Shown here: in pieces, positions 13,948 to 22,159 of the stretch | Layout of the letters: the number at the start of each line of letters is the position of its first letter | Numbering within the stretch: position 1 is the stretch's first letter | From: JBIKLM01 sp044375105 | GTDB taxonomy: Bacteria > Planctomycetota > UBA1135 > GCA-002686595 | Length of the DNA: 23,969 nucleotides | Reading direction: 5' to 3' | Assembly (NCBI GenBank): GCA_044375105.1 | Contig: JBILNK010000056.1 | Span: forward strand, 1-23,969 | The notes under the pieces: model-generated | Seen by the model: only the letters and a program-made list of their open reading frames with translations | Told to the model about the DNA's origin: nothing | The model's database searches: none | Translations under genes and position numbers: made by a program

Positions 13948-14967
13948 ATGTCCCCCGAAAGATCGAGTCTGACCGAGCCCAAGCAGCCCGCCACCGTCGA
14001 GCTGACCAGCGCCCCGATCCAGCGCGCGGAGCAGGCGCGCGCGTCCCAGCTGCTGGCGCGCATCGGCCGCACCCCGACGATCGAGCTCTCCGACCTGCCG
14101 GGCCTGCCGCCGGGCACGCGCTTGTTCGGCAAGCTCGAGACCGTCAATCCCGGCGGCAGCATCAAGGACCGCTCCGTGGCGCGCATCCTGCGCAGCGCCT
14201 TGGCCGAGGGGCGCGTGGGGGATCGCGAGCGCCCCGGGCGGCGGCTGCTCGACTCCTCCAGCGGCAACGCCGGCATCGCCTACGCCATGCTCGGCGCCGC
14301 CCTGGGCGTCGAAGTCACCTTGGTCGTGCCGGCAAACGCGTCCCGCGAGCGCCTGGATCGCATCCGCGCCCACGGGGCCGAGCTGATCTTGACCGATCCG
14401 CTCGACGGCTACGATTTCGCCGTCAAGACGGCCCGGCGCCTGGCCGCCGAGCAGCCCGAGCGCTTTTGGTACGCCGACCAGTACAGCAACCAGAACAATT
14501 GGCGCGCCCACTTCGAGAGCACCGGCCCCGAACTGGCCCGCGACGTAGAGGCGCAGGCCCAGGCGCCGATCGATCTGTTCGTCTCCGGGGTCGGCACGGG
14601 CGGCACCCTGACCGGCGTGGGCCGCGCCCTGCGGGCGCTCACGCCCGCGGTGGCCCTGGGCACGCTGGTCCCCGACCTGTTCCCCGGCATCGAGGGTCTC
14701 AAGCCCCTGGGGGCCCCCGGGGACATCACCCCGGCGATCCTGGACGAGAGCCTGATCGACCATCGCGTGGCGGTGCGGCTCGAAGAGGCCATTCCCCTGT
14801 GCCAGGCCTTGGCGCGCCGCGGGCTGTTCGTGGGGCCTTCTTCGGGCGCAAACCTCTTCGTGGCCATCGAGCTGGCCAGGCAGCATGGCTATCGCACCGT
14901 GGCGACGCTGCTGTGCGACACCGGCGAGCGCTACGGCTCGACCGGGCTGTGGGCCGAGGGGCTGTAG
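13948..14967 (+). CDS. cysM: CysM-like PLP-dependent cysteine synthase
   Basis: 339 residues of fold-type II PLP enzymes. The PLP lysine is Lys73 in NPGGSIKDRS (68-77). The substrate loop is SSSGNAGIAYAM (about 103-114), the phosphate loop GVGTGGTLTGVG lies near residue 215, and the terminal motif is CDTGERYGSTGLW. These place it in the cysteine synthase / cystathionine beta-synthase group. With a CysO-like carrier and JAMM protease in the same operon, it probably adds carrier thiocarboxylate to an activated serine (O-phosphoserine or O-acetylserine; not decidable here). The protein ends six residues after STG, so the C-terminal extension of mycobacterial CysM is absent. An N-terminal extension of about 30 residues is present. 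It starts 64 nt after the E1 gene, likely in the same transcript. Confidence 0.88.
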   Translation: MSPERSSLTEPKQPATVELTSAPIQRAEQARASQLLARIGRTPTIELSDLPGLPPGTRLFGKLETVNPGGSIKDRSVARILRSALAEGRVGDRERPGRRLLDSSSGNAGIAYAMLGAALGVEVTLVVPANASRERLDRIRAHGAELILTDPLDGYDFAVKTARRLAAEQPERFWYADQYSNQNNWRAHFESTGPELARDVEAQAQAPIDLFVSGVGTGGTLTGVGRALRALTPAVALGTLVPDLFPGIEGLKPLGAPGDITPAILDESLIDHRVAVRLEEAIPLCQALARRGLFVGPSSGANLFVAIELARQHGYRTVATLLCDTGERYGSTGLWAEGL

Positions 14968-15296
14968 CAGGCCGGCCCGCGATCGATGCGGGACGGGCGC
15001 GCTCCGCCGGCGCGCCTGGGAGTGTGCTCCAGACCTCGTCGCCGGGGCCTGGGCGCTCGCGCGAGCGGGGCCGCCTCCCGTCGCAGCCGCCAAGCGGCAT
15101 GGGGCCGGGAGCCACGCGCAGGGAACCGCGGGCGCGCTCCTCCGGAGCGCGCGGCGGCGCTCCCTTCCGAGAGCCGGCACGGAACTTCTTTCCGCGGGCG
15201 CCTGGAGCGCGGCGAAGTCCCACGGGAACCCAGACTGGTGTTCGGTTCGGGCGCGCTTTCGGCCGATCACCTACTGCCGTTAGGCCACCCCCCCGC
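14968..15296. other. Intergenic region after cysM, no gene; hairpin at 14996-15016
   Basis: 329 nt of GC-rich DNA with no convincing coding signal. ggcgcgc-tccgccg-gcgcgcc at 14996-15016 is a perfect 7-bp stem 28 nt after the cysM stop and may mark the operon end, but it has no U-run. The right end carries the candidate promoter of the next gene. Confidence 0.4.
15258..15286 (+). promoter_or_regulatory. Candidate promoter of EAL-HDOD gene, close to TTG start
   Basis: TTCGGC (15258-15263), 17 nt, TAGGCC (15281-15286), then exactly 10 nt to the TTG start at 15297. Neither hexamer is close to the consensus, but the spacing matches the other boxes in this window. Confidence 0.3.
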
Positions 15297-16508
15297 TTGG
15301 ATATCTTTCTCGGTCGCCAGCCTATCTTCGGGCGCAAGCTCGAGGTTTTCGCCTACGAGCTGCTCTATCGCGATGGGGACCGGGAATTCGCCCGCGTGCA
15401 GGATGGCGATCAGGCCACCTCGCGAGTGCTGCTCAGCGCCTTCGCCGAGATCGGCCTCGAGCGCGTCTTGGGGGACCGCCTGGCCTTCGTCAACCTGACC
15501 CGCGGATTCCTCACCGGACAGCACCCCCTGCCCCTGGCCTGCGACCGCCTGGTGCTCGAGGTGCTCGAGACGGTGAAACCCGACGCGGAGGTGCTCGAGG
15601 GCCTCAAGCGGCTCAAGGGCCAGGGCTATAGGGTGGCGCTCGACGATTTTCTGGTCGACGACAGCAACCGGGCCTTCCTGCCCCTGGCGGACATCGTCAA
15701 GATCGACCTACGGGCCGTGCAGGGCGAGGCCCTCGAGCGCGAGCTCGAACGCCTCTCCCGACACCGGGTCGAGGTGTTGGCCGAAAAGGTCGAGACCCAG
15801 GAGGAGTACGAGGTCTGCCGCGCGCTCGGGATCCAGTACTTCCAGGGCTACTTCTTCGCACGTCCCAAGCTGCTCCACGCCCAGGTGCTGCCGACCCAGC
15901 GCGGCGCGTTGATGGCCATGCTGGCGCGGCTGTTCCACCCGGAGTGCACTCTCGAGCAGGTGCGCGAGCTGGTCGAGCGCGACGTGGCGGTCAGCTACCG
16001 CCTGCTCCAGCACATCAATTCTTCGCTCTACGGCCTGCGCTGCCTGGTGCAATCGATCCGCGATGCGGTCTTGTTTCTGGGGCTCTACAAGGTGCGCAGC
16101 CTGGTCAGCCTGTTCCTGCTGGCGGCCATGGACGGCAGCCGGCCGGCCCTGATCGAGACCGCCATGGTGCGTGCGCGATTCTGCGAGCTGCTCGGCAAGG
16201 CCGCCGGGGCCCAGCGCACCGATGCCCACTTCACCGCCGGGATGTTCTCGTGCCTGGACGCGATGCTGGACGTGCCCATGTCCGTGGCCATCGAGCGCTT
16301 GCCCCTGGCGGACAGCGTGCGCGCGGCTCTGATCGATGGCAGCGGCGAGCTGGGTCAGACCCTGGCCACGGCTCTGGCCTATGAGCGCGGTGAGTGGGGC
16401 CGAGTGAGCCTGCCAGGCGTGCCCGTCGCCCTCGTGCGCGAGGCCTTCCTGGAAGCGATCGAATGGGCGCGCTGCCTCCAGCAGCCCCAGGGCCGGTCGG
16501 CGGCCTGA
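15297..16508 (+). CDS. EAL-HDOD (YuxH-type) signalling protein
   Basis: 403 residues. TTG 15297 is chosen because the family begins M-D-x-F-x-x-R-Q-P-I-F, and here (L/M)DIFLGRQPIFGRKLEVFAYE follows at once. Residues 1-195 are an EAL domain and about 198-395 an HDOD domain. EAL-HDOD proteins usually have a degenerate EAL and regulate through c-di-GMP-related partners, as with CdgJ and CsrD-like systems. Here many catalytic positions look retained: Glu21, Asn66, Glu88, Asp116-Asp117, Lys135, Glu163 and Gln183, though the first motif is YELLYR and the DDFG motif is DDFL. HDOD residues include VSYRLLQHINSSLYG, SIRDAVLFLG and FTAGMFSCLDAML. Weak c-di-GMP hydrolysis is possible. It stands alone, with its own terminator at 16565-16599. 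Confidence 0.87.
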   Translation: MDIFLGRQPIFGRKLEVFAYELLYRDGDREFARVQDGDQATSRVLLSAFAEIGLERVLGDRLAFVNLTRGFLTGQHPLPLACDRLVLEVLETVKPDAEVLEGLKRLKGQGYRVALDDFLVDDSNRAFLPLADIVKIDLRAVQGEALERELERLSRHRVEVLAEKVETQEEYEVCRALGIQYFQGYFFARPKLLHAQVLPTQRGALMAMLARLFHPECTLEQVRELVERDVAVSYRLLQHINSSLYGLRCLVQSIRDAVLFLGLYKVRSLVSLFLLAAMDGSRPALIETAMVRARFCELLGKAAGAQRTDAHFTAGMFSCLDAMLDVPMSVAIERLPLADSVRAALIDGSGELGQTLATALAYERGEWGRVSLPGVPVALVREAFLEAIEWARCLQQPQGRSAA

Positions 16509-16564
16509 CCGCCCGGAGCGTGCGTCGCGCGGGCGCGGCCCGTACCGGCGCACCTGCGATCGCG

Positions 16565-16599
16565 AAAGCCGTACAGCAGCGCTGAGCGCTGCGGCTTTT
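16565..16599 (+). terminator. Intrinsic terminator after EAL-HDOD gene
   Basis: Stem aaagccg (16565-16571) pairs with cggcttt (16592-16598). An inner stem cagcgc-tga-gcgctg (16577-16591) stacks on it with a 5-nt bulge on the left, and the run of four T ends at 16599. The bulged stem of 13 pairs plus short U-tract, 57 nt after the stop at 16508, fits a Rho-independent terminator. Confidence 0.65.
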
Positions 16600-16717
16600 C
16601 CGCTGGCCGCGGCGCCAGTTCCCTTCCCTGGCGGACTCTGCGTGGCCTCCGGCCGGTCTCCCAGTGCCTGCTCCGGGCGGCTGCCCCTCGGGTGCCCGGG
16701 GCCCTGGCGGCCCCGGT

Positions 16718-16723
16718 TAGACT
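16718..16723 (+). promoter_or_regulatory. Candidate -10 box (TAGACT) upstream of membrane spermidine-synthase-like gene
   Basis: TAGACT with the extended context cggttagactgc, nearly the same as cctagactgc at 22664. The chosen GTG is 59 nt downstream, so this transcript would have a leader of about 50 nt. No -35 is recognised. Confidence 0.3.
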
Positions 16724-16782
16724 GCTCGGCCCCCCCGGCGCACGTTCCGCGCCCTGCTCCAGGAGCCCCTCCCCGCGCCCCC

Positions 16783-19278
16783 GTGACGCTCCCTTCCGAC
16801 TCCCGCGCCGCCGTTCCCGCTTCCGCCCAGCGAGGGTTCGGATTGGGCCTGTTCCTGATCTCCGCGGCGACCCTGGCGCTGCAGGTCCTGCAGACGCGCA
16901 TCCTGTCCGTGCAGATGTGGCATCACCACTCCTACATGGTGGTGACCATGACCCTGCTCGGCTTCGCGGCGGCCGGGTCCCTGGCGACGGTCTTCCCGGG
17001 CCTGGTGGGTCGCCAGCCCTGGCGCAATGCTTCGATCGCCGCCAGCCTGTTCGCGCTCTTGACCCTGCTGGGCTTCGTGACCCTCGACCGGACCGCGGAC
17101 CGGGCCGCGGAGCTGACCGCCGAAGGCCGCTACCTGGCTCTTTCGCTGTTTTACAGCTATCTGATCCTGCCCTACCTGTGCGCAGGCCTGGCCGTGGCCA
17201 TCCCGCTCAGCTCGGGCGGCAAGATCCCGCGGCTCTATTTCATGAACCTGCTGGGCAGCGCCCTGGGCGCCTGGCTGTTCATCGGCCTCATCACCCCGCT
17301 GGGCGGCGAGCGTCTGATGGTCCTGTGCGCGGCCTTGGGGCCCGTGGCGGGACTGGCCTACGCCAACGGCCGCCCGGCCGGGGGCACGCGCACCCCGGCC
17401 CGCTTCGCCCTAATGACCTTGGCGCTGTGCGCGCTGGGTTTCCTGGAGGCCAAGAGCTGGTTCCCGATCCAGGTGGCCAGCAACAAGGCCATGGCCGACG
17501 TGCTGCGCCGCGAGCCCGGCGCCAAGCACGAGGACCAGGTGTGGAGTTCCCTGTGCCGCCTGGACCTGGTCAGCTTCCCTGACCGCGCCGGGGTGCCGCA
17601 GCCCAAGCACATCTACCAGGATGGCGATGCGATCACGGTGCTGCACTCGGATGCGAGTTTCGCGGCCCTCGACACGCTCGAGCCGGTCGCTCTGAATCAG
17701 CTGGCCTACGAGCCCCACAAGCTGCGCACGGAGCGCGGCGAGCCGAAGCCCAAGGCCCTGGCGATCGGCATCGGCGGGGGCATCGACCTGCGCTACGGCC
17801 TGCAGCACGGCGCCGCTTCGGTGCTCGGGATCGAGATCAATCCGGCCACGATCGCGCGCATGCGCGGCCCCTGGTCGGAGTTCGCCGGCGGCATCTACGA
17901 CCGCGAGGGCATCGAGGTGCGCCTGGGCGAGGGGCGCAGCACGCTGCGGCGCCTCGACGAGACCTTCGACGTGATCGAGCTCTCCGGCACCGATACCTAC
18001 ACCGCGGGCAACGCCGGCGCCTACGTCCTGTCCGAGAGCTACCTCTACACCAGCGAGGCCCTGCGGGAGTACTTCGAGCACCTCGATCCAGAGCGCGGCA
18101 CCCTGGGCATGATCCGCCTGGCCTACGACCCGCCGCGCGAGAACCTGCGTTTGTTCGCGATCGCGATGACGGTGTTGCGGGATCACTTCGGGGTCAGCGA
18201 CGTGCGGCGCCACGCCGCGGTGATCTTCCAGGAGGTGCGCCACCCCGAGACCGGGGAGACGATCCGCTTCGCCGGCAATGTCTTCAGCAGGCAGCCCTTC
18301 GACGAGGCCACCATCGCGCGCTTCGCCCAGGCCGAAGCCAACCCGCTCTGGAAGCTCAAGTACCTCCACGGGCACAGCGACCCGGACGGCCCCTTCGCGC
18401 GTCTGGCGGAAGCGATCAACTCGCGCAGCGAAGCGAGCTTTTATGCGGACTATCCCTACGACGTCCGCCCGGTCAGCGACGACTCCCCGTTCTTCTTCAA
18501 CTTCCACCGCTGGCGCGACCTGTTCGGCGGGGGGCGCATCGAAGCCAAGACCTGGCACGAGCTGACCGGCGGCCCGATCGGCCTCAAGATCCTCTTCAGC
18601 CTGATCCTGCAGACCTCGGTGCTGGCCCTGGTCTTGGTGCTGTTGCCGCTGCTGGTCCTGCAGCGGGCGGGACTCGGGGCGCCGAGCGCCGGAAGGCACC
18701 TGATCTACTTCGCGGGCCTGGGCGCGGGCTTCATGTTCCTCGAGATCAGCACCATGCAGCGCCTGGTGCTGTTTCTTGGGCACCCCACCTATTCCTTGAC
18801 CGTGACCCTGTCCTGTTTCCTGCTCTTCGCGGGCCTGGGCAGCCTATTCGCCAACCGCTTCACGGGCCGTCCGAGCCGCGCCGTGCGCGCGGTGATCGTG
18901 GCCCTGGTGTTGCTGCTGCTGGCCTTGACCCTGGCCCTCGATCCGCTGCTGCACGCCGCCCTGGAGCTGCCCTTCGCGGCCCGGGTGGCCCTGGTGGTGG
19001 CGGTCCTGGCGCCGCTCAACTTCCTGATGGGCATGCCCTTCCCCCTGGGGTTGGCGCGGCTCCAGCAGAGCGCCCCCCGGCTGGTGCCCTGGGCCCTGGG
19101 GGTCAACGGCGGCGCCGGCGTGGTGGCTTCGATCCTGTGCATCGTGTTGGCCATGGAAGCCGGCTTCCGGGCGGTCTCCCTTTTCGCCGCGCTGGCCTAC
19201 GGCTTGGCCGTCCTGCTGGCGACCACCGGCCCGCTGTCGCCCGGGCGAGAGCTTCCGTCCAACCCGGCGGATAGCTAA
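16783..19278 (+). CDS. Membrane spermidine-synthase-like protein (SAM-fold between membrane blocks)
   Basis: 831 residues from GTG 16783. Residues about 18-225 hold six to seven hydrophobic helices (LGLFLISAATLALQVLQTRI onwards). A soluble middle section contains a Rossmann methyltransferase-like domain: AIGIGGGIDLRYGL near 323-336, VLGIEINPATIA, VRLGEGRSTLRR, then FDVIELSGTDTYTAG near 395. A second membrane block of about six helices follows residue 600, with FMFLEISTMQRLVLFLGHP and a C-terminal helix pair. This layout is frequent in Planctomycetota and Proteobacteria and is usually annotated as spermidine synthase-like. Aminopropyltransferase activity is unproven, because the catalytic Asp motif is altered to ELSGTDTY. 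The open frame extends to 16642, but the extra residues are proline-rich and lie upstream of or across the putative promoter. Confidence 0.82.
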   Translation: MTLPSDSRAAVPASAQRGFGLGLFLISAATLALQVLQTRILSVQMWHHHSYMVVTMTLLGFAAAGSLATVFPGLVGRQPWRNASIAASLFALLTLLGFVTLDRTADRAAELTAEGRYLALSLFYSYLILPYLCAGLAVAIPLSSGGKIPRLYFMNLLGSALGAWLFIGLITPLGGERLMVLCAALGPVAGLAYANGRPAGGTRTPARFALMTLALCALGFLEAKSWFPIQVASNKAMADVLRREPGAKHEDQVWSSLCRLDLVSFPDRAGVPQPKHIYQDGDAITVLHSDASFAALDTLEPVALNQLAYEPHKLRTERGEPKPKALAIGIGGGIDLRYGLQHGAASVLGIEINPATIARMRGPWSEFAGGIYDREGIEVRLGEGRSTLRRLDETFDVIELSGTDTYTAGNAGAYVLSESYLYTSEALREYFEHLDPERGTLGMIRLAYDPPRENLRLFAIAMTVLRDHFGVSDVRRHAAVIFQEVRHPETGETIRFAGNVFSRQPFDEATIARFAQAEANPLWKLKYLHGHSDPDGPFARLAEAINSRSEASFYADYPYDVRPVSDDSPFFFNFHRWRDLFGGGRIEAKTWHELTGGPIGLKILFSLILQTSVLALVLVLLPLLVLQRAGLGAPSAGRHLIYFAGLGAGFMFLEISTMQRLVLFLGHPTYSLTVTLSCFLLFAGLGSLFANRFTGRPSRAVRAVIVALVLLLLALTLALDPLLHAALELPFAARVALVVAVLAPLNFLMGMPFPLGLARLQQSAPRLVPWALGVNGGAGVVASILCIVLAMEAGFRAVSLFAALAYGLAVLLATTGPLSPGRELPSNPADS

Positions 19279-19340
19279 GGTCGAAAGCGAAGCGGCGCTG
19301 CTCCCAGCCCGCCGCCGCCCCCGCCTTTCCGCCGCCGCCC

Positions 19341-20783
19341 GTGCCTGCAGCCCCGCGCCGTTTCCTGCCCTCGGCGACCAAGATCGTCGCCACCATCGGT
19401 CCCGCCTCCGAGGGGCTGCTCGCCGATCTGATCGAGCGCGGCCTCTCGGTCGCGCGCATCAACTTCAGCCACGGCGAGGCCGAGGTGCATCGGCGCCGCG
19501 TCGATGCGATCCGCAAGACCGCGCGGCAGCTCGGCCGTCCGGTGGCGATCCTGGCGGACATCCAGGGGCCGAAGTTGCGCATGGGCATGCTCGAGGACGG
19601 CCAGCGCGAGCTCGAGCTGGACCAGGTCCTGACCGTGCTACCCGGCGACGGCAGCGCCAAGCCAGGCGAGCTGTATTTCAACTTCAAGGGCTTCCTGGAG
19701 GCCGCCAAGCCCGGGCACCGGATCCTGCTGGCGGACGGCGCGGCCGAGGTCGTGATCGAGGACCTGGACCGGCGCCAGATGAAGGTGCGCGTGGTGCGCG
19801 GCGGCAGCGTGGCCAGCCGGCGCGGGGTCAACATGCCCGATACCCAGCTCGCCATCTCGCTGCCCACCGAGAAGGACGTGGTCGACATCCAGGTGGCGCG
19901 CCAGATGGGCGTCGAGATCCTGGGGATCAGCTTCGTGGCCTCGGCCCGCGACATCGAGGCCGTGCGCGAGCTGGCCCCCGAGCCCCTGATCGTCTCGAAG
20001 ATCGAGCGCAAGCTCGCCCTCGAGCGGCTGGACGAGATCCTGCGCGCTTCGGACGGGATCATGGTCGCGCGCGGCGACCTGGGGGTCGAGGTCGACCTGG
20101 AACAATTGCCGATGCTGCAGAAGATGCTGATCCAATCGGCGATCCGCGAGGGGCGCTTCGTGATCACCGCCACGGAGATGCTCGAGTCGATGATCAACTC
20201 GTCGCGGCCGACGCGCGCCGAAGTGGCCGACATCGCCAACGCCGTGCTCGACGGCACCGACGCGGTGATGCTCTCGGCCGAGACCGCCGTGGGCAAGTAC
20301 CCGCGTGAAGCGGTCGAGATGATGAACCGCATCGCGGGCGCCGTCGAGCAGAGCAGCCGCTATCGCGAGCTGCCCCACGTGGCCTTCCGCTCCAGCGAGC
20401 CGACCTTCTCCAACGCGATCGCCAAGGCCGCCGTGGAAGCCGCCGAGGCCCTCGGCATCACCAAGATCATCGCCTTCACCGAGACCGGCAACACGGTGCG
20501 CCTGCTCTCGCGCTATCGCCCCCGTGCAGAGATCTTCGCCCTGACGCCCAACGAGCGCACGATGAACACCATGGCGGTGCTGGCCCACGTGCGTCCGATG
20601 CTCTACACGCGGCAGAAGAGCCTCGAAGAAATGCTGCAGTTCGGCAGCTACTACCTGCTGGACCAGGGCTTGGTGCGCGGCGGCGAGCAGGTGCTGTTCG
20701 TGGCCGGCGTGCCGCCCGGTGTGGCGCGCACCACGAACCTGCTCAAACTGCACCGCATCGGCGAGCAGATCAAGTTCCATTGA
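19341..20783 (+). CDS. pyk: Pyruvate kinase
   Basis: 480 residues from GTG 19341, full length for the family. It converts phosphoenolpyruvate and ADP to pyruvate and ATP, the last step of glycolysis. Visible signatures: KIVATIGPAS at 14-23, RINFSHG at 39-45, DIQGPKLR at 73-80, SKIERK (catalytic Lys), GIMVARGDLGVEV (Mg-binding region), VITATEMLESMI and DAVMLSAETAVGKYP. The usual Gln in ATQML is Glu here. The C-terminal domain is complete (FTETGNTVRLLSRYRP...VLFVAGVPPG). The effector-site type cannot be decided. It begins 62 nt after the membrane protein gene, so co-transcription is possible but functionally unexplained. No Shine-Dalgarno sequence is evident. Confidence 0.96.
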   Translation: MPAAPRRFLPSATKIVATIGPASEGLLADLIERGLSVARINFSHGEAEVHRRRVDAIRKTARQLGRPVAILADIQGPKLRMGMLEDGQRELELDQVLTVLPGDGSAKPGELYFNFKGFLEAAKPGHRILLADGAAEVVIEDLDRRQMKVRVVRGGSVASRRGVNMPDTQLAISLPTEKDVVDIQVARQMGVEILGISFVASARDIEAVRELAPEPLIVSKIERKLALERLDEILRASDGIMVARGDLGVEVDLEQLPMLQKMLIQSAIREGRFVITATEMLESMINSSRPTRAEVADIANAVLDGTDAVMLSAETAVGKYPREAVEMMNRIAGAVEQSSRYRELPHVAFRSSEPTFSNAIAKAAVEAAEALGITKIIAFTETGNTVRLLSRYRPRAEIFALTPNERTMNTMAVLAHVRPMLYTRQKSLEEMLQFGSYYLLDQGLVRGGEQVLFVAGVPPGVARTTNLLKLHRIGEQIKFH

Positions 20784-21349
20784 TCCCCGGCTTGCGTTGG
20801 CCCCGCTGCCGAGGGGCGCTCCCCATCGGTCCGCGGCCCGAGCGGGCCGGCCGCATGCCATCGAGCGGCCCTGTGGTGGGGGATCCGCGCGTGGGCGGCG
20901 CAGCGCGCCGCACCCGGGTGTCGCGTTCGGCGAAACGGCCAAGGAGCCGCCGCTAGGTCTCCGCTGTGCTGCTGGGCGACGCCTGCCTTGCGAGGCGCTG
21001 TGCCGCCGGCCCCGCGCAGGCCATCTGCGCCGGTGGGGCCAGGCCTCGGCGCGGCGTGTGGACCGGCCTTGCGTGGGCTCCGAGGCACCGGCGGATCCAG
21101 CACCCGCGGTGCGAGCAGCCTCGGTGGGCGGCGGGGCGGGCGGCGGCGAGCCGTTCTCGATCGCGGGTCGGCCCGGAGGGGCGCCTCCTGGCGGGGCGCC
21201 CGTGGGCGCCGTTGGGTCGCTGCGGCCCAGCGCTGGGAAGCGGTCGGGAGCCGGCGGGGGCGTGCGCAGGGCGCGCCGGCCGGGCGCCCCACGAACTTTG
21301 TGCCTTGGCTGTTGCCGCCGCGGGCTGGGCCGGCGATAACGACCGGGCC
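20784..21349. other. 566-nt intergenic region, no gene supported
   Basis: Very GC-rich with several long open frames on both strands, all low-complexity (Arg/Ala/Gly/Pro) and without family resemblance, so I treat it as non-coding. A stem ggcccg-ag-cgggcc (20835-20848) lies about 50 nt after the pyruvate kinase stop. The right end carries the candidate ParA promoter. Confidence 0.45.
21312..21340 (+). promoter_or_regulatory. Candidate promoter of ParA gene
   Basis: TTGCCG (21312-21317), 17 nt, GATAAC (21335-21340), then 9 nt to the GTG at 21350. Each hexamer matches the sigma-70-type consensus at four of six positions with ideal spacing, the best promoter-like pair in the window. The transcript would be almost leaderless. 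Confidence 0.45.
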
Positions 21350-22159
21350 GTGGCGACAACCCACCATCGACCGGCCCGCATCCTGGCGTTCGCCAACCAG
21401 AAGGGCGGCTGCGGGAAGACCACCACCGCGGTCAATCTGGCCGGGGCGCTGGCAGCCCAGGGCGAGCGCGTGCTGGTGATCGACAACGATCCCCAGGCCC
21501 ACGCCACGCTGGCCCTCGGTGTGTCTCCCGACAAGGGCTCGTCGATGGCCGAGGTGCTGCTCGGCGACCGGCCCCTGGATGGGATCCTGCGGCGCGTGCA
21601 CGGGGGCATTTACCTGGCCCCGGCGAGTCTCGATCTCGGGCGCTTCGAAGCCGGCGCATCGCGCCTCCTGCGCCCGGAGGCGGCCCTGACCACCGCCCTC
21701 GGGCAGCTGTCGGCAGCGGTCGACTGGGTGCTGATCGACTGCCCGCCGCGGGCGGATGGCATCCTGACCGCAAACGCCCTGGTCGCGGCCGACACGGTCT
21801 GCTTGGTGGTCGAGACGGGGGCCTTCTCGCTGCAGGGGGCGATCCGCGCCAAGGGCCTGCTGGAGCGCATGGCCAGCGATCTCGACACCCAGCTCGACCT
21901 CAAGGTGATCGCCACGCTATTCAACCGGCGGTCGCAGTTCGCCCGGGACGTGCTGATCGGGATGCAGGCGCGCTTCGGATCCTTGCTGTTCGACACGGCG
22001 ATCCGCGAAAGCGTTCGCCTGCGGGAGGCCGCCGGGCACGGGCTGCCGGTGCAGGTGCTCGATCCCGAGTCGAAGGCTGCCGGAGACTTCCGGGCCCTGG
22101 CGGAGGAGGTCAGCGCCTACCTGCGCCGCCGCGAGCTCGAGCTGCAGCCGGACCGCTAG
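21350..22159 (+). CDS. ParA/Soj-type ATPase, orphan
   Basis: 269 residues from GTG 21350. Deviant Walker A NQKGGCGKTT (16-25, with signature Lys18 and Lys23), switch I region VIDNDPQAHAT (44-54), Walker B VLIDCPPR, and the conserved AADTVCLVVETGAFSL strand. This is the ParA/MinD family, closest in form to chromosome-partition ParA/Soj, which binds DNA non-specifically as an ATP dimer. The usual DxDPQ motif reads DNDPQ here. No parB gene or parS-like site (tgtttcacgtgaaaca type) is seen in the window, so the cargo is unknown; it may position a protein complex rather than DNA. It is monocistronic by spacing (522 nt to the next gene). The frame is open upstream to 20966, but those residues lack family similarity. 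Confidence 0.9.
   Translation: MATTHHRPARILAFANQKGGCGKTTTAVNLAGALAAQGERVLVIDNDPQAHATLALGVSPDKGSSMAEVLLGDRPLDGILRRVHGGIYLAPASLDLGRFEAGASRLLRPEAALTTALGQLSAAVDWVLIDCPPRADGILTANALVAADTVCLVVETGAFSLQGAIRAKGLLERMASDLDTQLDLKVIATLFNRRSQFARDVLIGMQARFGSLLFDTAIRESVRLREAAGHGLPVQVLDPESKAAGDFRALAEEVSAYLRRRELELQPDR

Noticed and set aside
13549..15270. 573-residue minus-strand open frame opposite cysM
   Set aside because: Arg/Ala/Gln-rich shadow of the cysM and E1 genes without family resemblance.
19638..21359. 573-residue minus-strand open frame opposite pyruvate kinase
   Set aside because: Low-complexity antisense of a clear pyruvate kinase; its extension into 20784-21349 also lacks motifs.
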